Program-made: the position numbers and the translations under genes
The notes under the pieces: generated by a model
The model's database searches: none
What the model was told of the DNA's origin: nothing
The model's input: only the letters and a program-made list of their open reading frames with translations
Shown here: positions 55,385 to 64,000 of the stretch, one piece after another
Layout of the letters: each line of letters begins with the position of its first letter
Numbering within the stretch: the first letter of the stretch is position 1
NCBI GenBank assembly: GCA_027943335.1
Contig: BSBK01000881.1
Span: forward strand, 1-64,000
Direction of reading: 5' to 3'
From: Chamaecyparis obtusa
Taxonomy: Eukaryota > Streptophyta > Pinopsida > Cupressales > Cupressaceae
Length of the DNA stretch: 64,000 bases

Positions 55385-57037
55385 AGATTAAAGTTTCCTT
55401 GCACAAACAATATTGCTGAATATGAGGCACTTCTCAATGGTATGAAAATGGCAATACAGTGGAGAGTTACAGAGATGCACATTCATGGAGACTCACAACT
55501 GGTCATCCACCAGGTCAATGATGTGTACCAAACCAAAGATGAAAAGCTCATTCCTTACAAGAGAATGGTCGATGATCTAAAGAAATACTTCATCTCTATC
55601 ACATTTGAGCAAATACCCAGAATGGAGAATAAGGCTGCTGATGCAATGGCAACATTATCTACTCTTTTACAATAGCCTGAACATGAACTACGCTACGAGT
55701 TCCTGGTGGAAGCCCTATCCTATCCTGCATATGACTCCCCTGAAACCCGCATGATCTGCACTGTTGTAAGTTATGACTCATCTCGCTACAAAAATTTGTT
55801 CTCCTATCTCCATGACCAAATCATCCCTGAGTCCTTTAACCATTTTGAGAAATGAAACCTTATCCGATCCGCATCCCGATATGTCATCATTGGTAATGAT
55901 CTGTACAAATGAGGTCTAGATGGTACACTGCTTAGATGTTTAGAACGAGAAGAGTCTCAACGTGCATTAGAGGAAGTCCACGAGGGTATATTTGGGTCAC
56001 ACTCGAATGGGTTAACGTTAGCTCGAAAACTTATTAGGGCTGGGTATTATTGGCCTGAAATGGAAAAAGAAGCTATTAAATTTGCTAAAAATTGTCAACA
56101 GTGTCAAGTACATGGCAACTTGATTCATGCTCCAGGGAGAGATCTGATTCCCTTTACTACACAATGGCCTTTTCAACAATGGGCATTTGATCTCATAGGT
56201 GCTATCCATCTGCACTCTTCTAATGGACATACCCATATAATCACAGCTACAGATTATTTTACAAAATGGGTAGAAGCAGTTTCTCTAACACAAGCAACGG
56301 GGAAACAGATCTCTATGTTCATCCTGAATTACATCATTTGCAGATATGGGATCCCTCACTCTATAATCACAGATAACGGGGGACAATTCAAAAACAAGGA
56401 CCTAGATGACTTATGTGCCAAGTTCAAAATTACTCAACATTGGTCATCTATCTACTATCCTCAAGGGAACGGACAAGCTAAGGCTTCAAACAAAAACCTC
56501 CTGAAGATCTTGCACAGAACAGTGAATAAAACAGGAAGAGACTAGCATCTGATGATCAATCCAGCTCTCTGGGCATACAGAACTAGTATCAGAACACCTA
56601 CAGGGGCTACACCTTTCGCTTTAGTTTATGGGTCTGAAGCGGTATTGCCTAAGGTTGAAATCCCATCACTCAGAATCAAAATGCATGGACTTGTCACTGA
56701 TGAAGACTACAGAGTGTCGAGGTTACAAGAACTTGAACTACTAGATGAGCGCAGACAAGCAGCGTATGATCATCTCAGAGTGTATCAGAAAAGAATGTCT
56801 AGAGGCTACAACAAGAAAGTTAGACATAGAGAATTTCAGGTTGGCGATCTAGTGTTGAGAGAAAATCCTAAAAATCAATCACATCGAGAATGCAAGGGGA
56901 AGTTCGAACCCAACTGGCTAGGTCCCTTTGTAATCACTACTACTTTTGGCTCTGGTGCCTATCAACTCTCAACAACTGAAGGAGAACAGCTCCGAGAACC
57001 AATCAACGTTCTCCATCTAAAGAAATTCTATGCCTAA
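55385..57037 (+). pseudogene. pol: Ty3/gypsy pol remnant: partial RNase H plus integrase, four in-frame stops
   Basis: One frame runs the whole way, broken only by stops at 55673-55675 (TAG), 55853-55855 (TGA), 55910-55912 (TGA) and 56543-56545 (TAG). RNase H covers about 55403-55672: NNIAEYEALL, HGDSQLV and NKAADAMA hold an E and two D residues, while the start of the domain with its first D is deleted. Integrase follows: an HHCC zinc finger (HEGIFGSH near 55979, CQQC near 56096), catalytic D at 56189-56191 and D at 56372-56374 (ITDNGGQF), then a GPF module (LGPFVI near 56918) and a LKKFY end. At the third DDE position, 36 codons after the second D, a lysine (AAG, 56480-56482) stands where the family has glutamate. 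The stops at 55910 and 56543 sit where relatives usually have R or W. No chromodomain is seen. The gene cannot give an active enzyme. Confidence 0.93.
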
Positions 57038-57108
57038 GGCATTCAGTGCTTGGTAAATGTCCTGAAAAAAATCTTAAAAATCGGAAAAAGTCCTGAAAAA
57101 ATGAACAT

Positions 57109-57197
57109 CTTGGTGAAAACCTAGCAATAGGCGCCTTGATGATTCACAAAAAAATCAAAAAATATCAAAAGTACAAAAAAATTGAAAAAATGAAAAA

Positions 57198-57228
<31 letters not shown>

Positions 57229-57321
57229 AAAAAAGTGCCTTGGTGAAAACCTGGAAACAGGCACCTCGGTAGCAAAAATAGAATCTCTACCAAGATGGTG
57301 AAAACTCGGCAAACGGGCACC
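57109..57321 (+). repeat. Three GGTGAAAACC hairpin-like repeats around an A-rich tract, downstream of pol
   Basis: Related segments lie at 57109-57135 (CTTGGTGAAAACC...AGGCGCC), 57235-57264 (GTGCCT TGGTGAAAACC...AGGCAC) and 57295-57321 (GGTGAAAACTCGGC...GGGCACC). The second has complementary arms GTGCCT/AGGCAC around a GGTGAAAACC loop; the third has GGTG/CACC arms. Between the first and second lies an A-rich tract (57145-57234) with only scattered other bases, which produces the spurious K- and F-rich frames in the region. Repeats of this kind after pol occur in Tat-type elements, to my knowledge, but I cannot verify their distribution. Confidence 0.6.
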
Positions 57322-59454
57322 AATTGTTCCAAAATGCTCCATCTATCAGCACAATCTTGGTCTTTCCCAGCTTTCAGTCTTGCTTTAGTTTGTACATATC
57401 TCTCGGTTTGTTCCTGCATTTCCAGTTTTCAATAAGTCGGCCTGTACACCAACCAGCTCAAGCGTTTGCATCCTATCAATGTTCACACTTGGGGGCAATC
57501 AATGTCATATCCTATGGTCTCCCATGTATCTTAGACGTGTCATATCCACTCAGAGTCCTTTGAAGCTTCAAGTTGAGTCAATCAGTCAGTCTCGTCTCCA
57601 GAAAGGATTTTGCATCAACAACAATCAAACATCAAAACTCAGCTGAAAACAATCTGTGCTTTTCATGCTTTTATCTCCTTGTAGGCTTACTGATTCGCAT
57701 TGAGATTTTTGCATATTGTGTCCCTTCGAGCTCTTCGATGATGTCTTTTATAGGATTTAGAGAGTGATGACTGGGGGCATAATCTTTTCTTTGTCTTCTG
57801 CTTGTATGTGAAAATCTAACATCTTTGGAACTTCTGGATTGAAATGGTGTCCGACTGTAAGAGCCTCTATCTCAAATTGGATGGCCATGCGTACCTCGAC
57901 CATTGATACCCAAAAAATTCAAGGAAGTTTGATCTAACTATTGTCTTTGTGAGTAAGTTCTTTCTCCTATTGTGGAATGCAATCTTGCCTAAGGATGTGA
58001 ACGATAAAGGGTCACTACGGGTAATTCACATTGGATTTAGAATGATCTCTTAGCTGTTTGATGTGTTTTTAATGCAAGGTGTACTCAGGTCATCACAACG
58101 TTTATGTTTTGATGCTTGTACAAATTGCTATATCAAAATGGACATGATATTCAGGTCATCCTGGTGTTTGTGCCTTGGTACTTATATCTAATCCGACATT
58201 CAACAACTAAAATCAATATTCATATGTCCATGGTTGTTTAACCAGTGGGTGTTGTATTGATTCTTGCACATACAAATCAATATTCATATGTCTATGGTTT
58301 CATGGCTAGTGGGCATTGTATTGATTTATCCGGTTACCTAAAAGTTCAATGATGATAACAAATCGACACATGATCAGTGACTAGGTCCTAGGTCTTAGGT
58401 TGCATTTCATTTTGCATGTCTCATTGCATTTTGCATGTTTACATGATCTCACAATGATTAAACAAAATTCAATGCTTAAATGATTCTTCAAATCGCATCT
58501 TCAAGTCTAACAAGAGCTGAATCTCACACAAAGGTTCCTCCAATGAAATAGCAAGTAGAATCCTTTTTCGGGATCAAAATTCAAATCTGAGATCATTCAT
58601 ATTATTAACTACTTGCATATTCGACCTTCAATCATCACAGAAATCTAGTATTCAACTTAACTGATTATCTTACATCAAACTATCAAAATTTCAACTTGGT
58701 CAACCATGGTCAACTCATGGTCAAACCTAGTCAAACTTGGTCTTTTGGGACCTTCCAACGATGCAGAATGCGTTCTCGGATGTAAATAACCACTTCTCAA
58801 TTCAATTAACATGCTTCTAAACTATAACGCTGACTTTTCTTGTCAGATTTCAATTTTAATCTCAAAGGGGGCATGGTATTGCACATCATTCAAAGTCTGT
58901 AAATCAAATTCTATCGATCAAATGTATCAATATCTTTCATCAGTGATCAAGATAACAATCACGTCTAGTCACTGATTCATCAAAAGTCCTCATCGCTTGG
59001 GGCAAATCTATCATCACTTGGGGCATATCAGATTCATCGATCTATATCAATCTAGTATTCTCCTAATCTTGTAAACTGTATCAGTTTTTGCAACCATCAG
59101 ATCATAGTGTTCTTTCCTTGGTTCTTCGACAACTGAAGGGTTTGGATGTGATACTTGCTAGTTCTGCTAAGACAATCGAGTCTAGAACGGGTCACTCACT
59201 TTTTATCAATCCTAAGGTTCAGAATCAGGCATTTTGACACTTTTTCACAATCATAGGTCCATTTGCTGCTACAGTGAACATTATCTTTGGTCATTCAAGA
59301 CCTATTATCTCCATATCAATTCAATATCAATCAACTCCTATCTCAATATCTTTCAATCGGTTTCTATCTTGAGATCGGTTTATCTTTTGAATCAGTTTCA
59401 TATCTTTATCAAACACAGACTATCTTTGAACCACTGCACTTCGCACAGTAATTC
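57322..59454 (+). other. Noncoding 3' spacer of the Ty3 element
   Basis: This is about 2.1 kb between pol and the polypurine tract. The longest frames are under 80 codons and match nothing I recognise. It holds a 52-bp direct repeat (58211-58262 and 58275-58326), a weaker repeated passage at about 58080-58190 (CAGGTCATC, then tgTTTgtG-like), and a cluster of GGTCAA words at 58695-58745. Long noncoding 3' regions are usual in Tat and Athila elements, where some carry an extra ORF; none is evident here. Confidence 0.7.
58211..58326 (+). repeat. 52-bp diverged direct repeat in the Ty3 3' spacer
   Basis: AATCAATATTCATATGTC, then C/T-ATGGTT and, after a short variable part, AGTGGG-GTTGTATTGATT, occurs at 58211-58262 and again at 58275-58326, separated by 12 bases. 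The copies differ at several bases, so the duplication is older than this insertion. Confidence 0.75.
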
Positions 59455-59468
59455 AAAGAGGGGCAAAA
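59455..59468 (+). promoter_or_regulatory. Polypurine tract of the Ty3 element
   Basis: AAAGAGGGGCAAAA directly precedes the TG of the 3' LTR, the expected place for the plus-strand primer. It contains a single pyrimidine. It fixes the plus orientation, in agreement with pol. Confidence 0.85.
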
Positions 59469-60691
59469 TGTAATACCCCAAAAATGGGCTATAAGTTCAT
59501 TAATCTCCTACATCTTCAAATCAAACAAAATCGACATCGAAGTCCTAACCTAAGGCACATCTAAACATCATCGAATCATAATTGATTATCTTAAATTCTG
59601 CATCGGGGAATATTCTTAGTAATATTCCTAATCATCATAATTATCTTTAATTTTATAATTATTTGGCAATAAATCACATTTATCCTAAAGTTTGATTAAT
59701 TGAATATTTTCATATTTAATTAATTAGATTTAATATCTTGCCACTTAATTGTGTAATTAAATTTAATTCTATCTATTATTAATTGTATTATTTAATTTTG
59801 ACAATAAATCCAAATATCCTATGAATAATTGATTAAATTCTTATTTAATTAATTAAAGCAAGTTGTCATTATTTAATAATATAGTTTTTAATAAAAGTTT
59901 GATTAAATAATTGATTAACCCATAAATCAATTGTTTTATTTTTAAAAGCAGTTAAGTTGGAAATAAATCACTTTATTATTAAATTAATTCATAAATAAAA
60001 CATGCACAATCATAAAAGCAGACAACTATCAATTATCAATTAAAGCTAAACTCTATTTTGAGTTAAAACTTAGCTTTTGCATATTTTTGTGAATTAAATT
60101 ATCTTTTATTTAAAAATAACTCAAAAATCAAGTTGAGTTATTTGAGTGATTTATGGCTTTTTTTTCATGCACCTCCAAAGCCTTGGATTTCTATAAAAAC
60201 AATGCTCAGCTCTTCATAATTCATCTCTCAATCATCTCTCAAATTTGCATCCAAGCATCTCATATTTTGCACAATCACGCTGGAGAATTGGAGTCTGAGG
60301 AATCAACTTGCGAATTCAAAGCTTTGTGAGATCAATCTTATTTTTGCATTCATATTTCATATCATTGTTAGATTAGCATAGCATATCAGTTTTCATATAG
60401 ATTAATTTCATATCAGTTTTCAAATCATTCTTATTGCATAGAAAATATCAAAAAAATAGCTTAATTACATTCATATTTCATATCCATCTTTTGCATTCAA
60501 ATCCTTCATTTAGGTGTCGTCTAGGTCACTGATCTCGATAATAATCTGAGAACATTAATCTCGCACCTATTAGAAGGTAGTAAATCGCTTGGTTAGATAG
60601 CTTTCAATTTTGCACGATTTTGATTATAGCTAACCTCTAATGTTTTACTGAGTGTTGTGTTTACAGATCAGGTATAATTTTCACACACACA
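59469..60691 (+). mobile_element. 3' LTR of the Ty3 element, complete, 1223 bp
   Basis: It starts TGTAATACCCC and ends CACACACA, followed by the GGTCT duplication. The first 798 bp pair with the 5' LTR; the last 425 bp (60267-60691) have no partner because of the deletion in the 5' LTR. TATAAAA is at 60192-60198. The unpaired part includes repeated CATATCAGTTTTCATAT words near 60385-60425. Confidence 0.92.
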
Positions 60692-60696
60692 GGTCT
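60692..60696. other. 3' target-site duplication of the Ty3 element (GGTCT)
   Basis: It matches 54582-54586 exactly and continues as satellite (AAGATAGGAGCC). Removing the element and one GGTCT copy restores a monomer of normal length. Confidence 0.88.
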
Positions 60697-63600
60697 AAGA
60701 TAGGAGCCCCGAAAGATCACTGCCCAATCGTGCTTAGTGCACCTTGGGGTCACTTGGGTTGAGAGTGGTCATGAGCATTCTGGTGACTCTGTGGGTAGAA
60801 TGGGGTTGTCACTAGTGTTTACCTAGCCAACCAAAGCTAATGGAGTAGATGGTTCAATGCTAGGTCAGATGGTTTGAAAGATACATTGTTGAGCCACTTT
60901 CAACTGACCCTCATTGCAAGTTTTGGCATTGACTGAGATCGCCTTGCCAAATGCAAATGAAGTTGAATCACCCAAAACTAAGAGAGGTTATTGTAGACCT
61001 TAAAAACATGATCCCATAGCACCTAATGGTTGTCAATACCTCTCATGAGGTCTGAGATATGAGCCCCGAAAGATCGCTGCCCAATCATGCTTAGTGCACC
61101 TTGGGGTCACTTGGGTTAAGCGTGGTCGTGAGTGTTCTGATGACTCTGTGGGAAGAATGGGGTTGCCACTAGAATTTACCTAACCAACCAGAGCTGATGG
61201 AGTAGATGGTTCGATACTAGGTTAGATAGTTTAAAAGATACCCTGCTGAGCCACTTTCAACTAACCCTCATTGCAAGTTTTGGCATCGACTGAGATCTCC
61301 TTGCCAAATGCAAATGAAGTTGAATTGCCCAAACTAAGAGAGGTTATTATAGACCTCAAAAACATGATCTTGTAGTACCTGATGGTTTTTTGATACCTCT
61401 CATGAGGTCCGAGATACGAGCCCTGGAAGATCACTGCCCAATCATGCTTAGTACACCTTGGGGTCACTTGGGTCGAGCATGGTCACGAGCATTCTGGTGA
61501 CTCTGTGGGTAGAATGGGGTTGTCACTCACATTTTCCTGGCCAACTAGAGCTGATGGAGTAGATGGTTTGAAAGATACGCTGTTGAGCCACTTTTAACTG
61601 ACCCTCACTACAAGTTTTGGCATCGACTGAGATCACCTTGCCAAATGCAAACAAAGCCAAATCATGAAAATTGAGAGAGTTTATTATAGACCTCAAAAAT
61701 AGGATCTCATAGCACCTCATAGTTCTTCAATACCTCTCACAAAGTCTGAGATACGAGCCCCGAAAGATCACTACCCAATCGTGCTTAGTGCACCTTGGGG
61801 TCACTTGGGTCGAGCATGGTTGCGAGTGTTCCGGTGACTCTATGGGAAAAATAGGGTTGTCACTAGCATTTACCTGGCCAACTAGAGCTGATGGAGTAGA
61901 TGGTTTGATGCTAGGTCAGATGGTTTGAAAGATACACTGCTGAGCCACTTTCAACTAACCCTCACTGCAAGTTTTGGCATTGACTGAGATTGCCTTGCCA
62001 AATGCAAACGAAGTCGAATCACCCAAAACTAAGAGAGGTTATTGTAGACCTCAAAAACATGATCTCATAGCACCTAATGGTTTGTTGATACCTCTCACAA
62101 GGTATGATATATGAGCCCCAAAAGATCACTACCCAATCATGCTTAGTGCACCTTGGGGTCACTTGGGTCGAGCATGGTCGCGAGTGTTCTGATGACTCTA
62201 TGGGAAGAATGGTGTTGTCACTAGTGTTTACTTGGCCAACTAGAGCTAATGGAGTAGATAGTTCAATGCCAGGTCAGACAGTTTGAAAGATACGCTGCTA
62301 AGCCACTTTCAACTGACCCTCACTGCAATTTTGGCATTGACTGAGATCGCCATGCCAAATGCAAATGAAGTTGAATCACTCAAAATTGAGAGAGGTTATT
62401 GTAGACCTTGAAAAAGAAATCCCATAACACCTAATGATTTTTTGATACCTCTCATGAGGCCTGAGATATGAGCCCCAGAAGATCGCTGCCCAATCGTGCG
62501 TAGTGCACCTTGGGGTCACTTAGGTTGAGTGTGGTCGCAAGCGTTCCGGTGACTCTTTGGGTAGAATGGGGTTGTCACTGGTGTTTACCTGGCCAACCAG
62601 AGCTAATGGAGTAGATGGTTCAATGCCAAGTCAAATGGTTTGAAAGATATGCTACTAAGCCACTTTCAAGTGACCCTCACTGCAAGTTTTGGCATCGACT
62701 GAGATTTCCTGGCCAAATGCAAATGAAGTTGAATAGCCCAAAACCAAGAGAGATTATTATAGACCTTGAAAACATGATCTTGTAGCACCTGATGGTTTGG
62801 TGATACCTCTCATGAGGTTTGAGATACAAACCCTGGAAGATCGATGCCCAATCGTGCTTAGTGCACCTTGGGGTCATTTGGGTCGAGCATGGTCGCAAGC
62901 GTTCCGATGACTCTGTGGGTAGAACAAGGTTGTCACTAGCATTTGATCTACCAACTGGAGCTGATGGAGTAGATAGTTTGATGCTAGGTTAGGCGGTTTG
63001 AAAGATATGCTACTGAGCCACTTTCAACTAACCCTCACTGTAAGTTTTGGCATCAACTGACATCACCTTTCCAAATGCAAATGAAGTTGAATCACCCAAA
63101 ACTAAGAGAGGTTATTGTAGACCTCAAAAACATGATCCCATAGCACCTAACAGTTTTTTGATACCTCTCATGAGGTCTGAGATACGAGCCCTGGAAGATC
63201 ACTGCCCAATTGTGCTTAGTGCACCTTAGGGTCACTTGGGTCGAGCATGGTCATGAGCATCCCGGTGACTCTGTGGGTAGAATGGGGTTTTCACTGGTGT
63301 TTACCTAGCCAACCAGAGCTAATGGAGTAGATGGTTCGATGCCAAGTCAAACAGTTTGAAAGATACGCTGCTAAGCCATTTTCAACTGACCCTCACTGCA
63401 AGTTTTGGCATCGACTGAGATCACCTTGCCAAATGCAGACAAAGTCGAATCGCCAAAAACTGAGAGAGGTTATTGTAGACCTTGAAAACACAATCCCATA
63501 GCACCTAATGGTTTTTTGATACCTCTCACGAGGTCTGAGATAAAATCCCTAGAATATTGCTGCCCAATCATGCTTAGTGCACCTTGGGGTCACTTGGGTT

Positions 63601-63962
63601 GAGCGTGGTCGCGAGCATTCTGGTGACTTTGTGGGTAGAACAGGGTTTTCATCAGTGTTTACCCAGCTATTTAGAGCCAATGGAGTAGATGGTTCAATGT
63701 CAGGTCAGACGGTTTGAAAGAAATGTTGTTGAGCCACTTTCAACTAACCCTCACTCCAAATTTTGGCATCAACTAAGATCACCTTGCCAAATGCAAATGA
63801 AGTTGAATCGCCCAAAACTGAGAGAGGTTATTGTAGACCTTAGAAACATGGTCTCGTAGCACTTGACAGTTTGTTGATACCTATCATGAGGTCCAAGATA
63901 TGAGCCATGGAAGATCTCTACGGGTTTGAAAGATACATTGCTGAGCTACTTTCAGCTGACTA
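60692..63962. repeat. 357-bp satellite, right block (rest of monomer 2 through monomer 12)
   Basis: Monomer starts, taken at AAAGATA after GGTTTG, are 60877, 61234, 61571, 61928, 62286, 62643, 63001, 63359, 63717 and 63929. Spacings are 357 or 358 except 61234-61571 (337) and 63717-63929 (212). The 337 monomer lacks about 20 bp (GGTTCGATGCTAGGTCAGAT-like) just before its end. The 212 monomer has lost about 145 bp between GAAGATCTCTAC and GGGTTTG. Monomers differ from each other at many sites, so this array is far older or less homogenised than the LARD array. Each unit has a short dyad, ACCTC-TCAT-GAGGT. Short ORFs occur on both strands, but stops break them in most monomers. Confidence 0.88.
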
Positions 63963-64000
63963 TTAGTGGTATGTTTGAAATTTGAACTGTGAAATTAATC
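63963..64000. other. Non-satellite sequence at the right edge
   Basis: After AGCTGAC near 63962 the sequence leaves the satellite consensus (TATTAGTGGTATG...) and the window ends 38 bases later. Nothing can be identified in it. Confidence 0.5.

Larger units (their letters stand above)
54587..60691 (+). mobile_element. Ty3/gypsy LTR retrotransposon, Tat-like, internally deleted, 6105 bp
   Basis: The order is: truncated 5' LTR, RNase H to integrase remnant, 2.4 kb noncoding 3' region, polypurine tract, complete 3' LTR, with GGTCT on both sides. The gene order RNase H before integrase and a GPF/Y-type C-terminal integrase module place it in Ty3/gypsy. The RNase H resembles the archaeal-type second RNase H (AEYEAL and HGDSQLV motifs) typical of the plant Tat lineage, and the long 3' spacer fits too. 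Lost: the end of the 5' LTR, primer site, gag, protease, reverse transcriptase and the start of RNase H. Where comparable, the two LTRs differ by one substitution and one indel in about 797 bp, which suggests a recent insertion. The element is not autonomous. Confidence 0.92.

Noticed and set aside
57121..57419. Minus-strand F-rich frames as membrane proteins
   Set aside because: They are translations of the A-rich tract after pol and contain no other structure.
57324..57767. Extra 3' ORF of a Tat element (79 and 64 codons)
   Set aside because: The frames are too short and unlike any domain I know, and no continuous frame links them.
54587..60691. Integrated pararetrovirus
   Set aside because: LTRs, a 5-bp target duplication and an integrase are present, and no movement-protein or coat-like region is seen, so this is an ordinary Ty3/gypsy retrotransposon.
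54052..63962. CRISPR-like or gene-family interpretation of the regular repeats
   Set aside because: Monomers are about 357 bp, head to tail without unique spacers, and diverged along their whole length, as in a plant satellite.

Overview
The window is repeat DNA from a large plant genome, most likely a seed plant. The evidence is a Ty3/gypsy retrotransposon remnant with Tat-lineage features, LTR elements with an initiator tRNA-Met type primer site, and a satellite array. I see no host protein gene, tRNA, rRNA, CRISPR array or bacterial-type operon. The species cannot be determined from the sequence.

Positions 1-54051 are a tandem array with a strict period of 7974 bp. The unit is one very long LTR (about 4.75 kb) plus one 3.23 kb internal region of a minus-strand LTR element. 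Each LTR is shared by its two neighbours, giving [internal-LTR]n. The element boundaries rest on four signals: TG...CA ends with inverted termini (TGTAATGCCC / GGGCCTTACA), a 12-base primer-binding site next to one end, a G-rich polypurine tract next to the other, and a clean stop of the array exactly at an LTR end at 54051. Nothing inside encodes gag or pol. The size and architecture match the non-autonomous LARD class (large retrotransposon derivatives). The window holds seven complete LTRs, six complete internal regions and one partial internal region; the array continues off the left edge.

The units are almost identical, but single-base markers sort the LTRs into types A-A-B-C-A-B-C. Internal regions 1-2-3 match 4-5-6. 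The region 6189-30127 is therefore repeated as 30128-54051, a three-unit higher-order duplication of about 23.9 kb with only a handful of private differences. Two stretches (about 6105-8262 and 26190-27000) carry dense one-base indels absent from all sister copies and look like unpolished consensus.

Positions 54052-63962 are a diverged satellite with a monomer of about 357 bp. It hosts the LARD array on its left side and, at 54587-60691, a Ty3/gypsy element on the plus strand. That element has a GGTCT target-site duplication, a truncated 5' LTR, a deletion removing primer site, gag, protease, reverse transcriptase and the start of RNase H, a pol remnant (RNase H to integrase) with four in-frame stops and a lost catalytic glutamate, a 2.4 kb noncoding 3' region, a polypurine tract and a complete 1223 bp 3' LTR. 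The satellite decays and ends near 63962.
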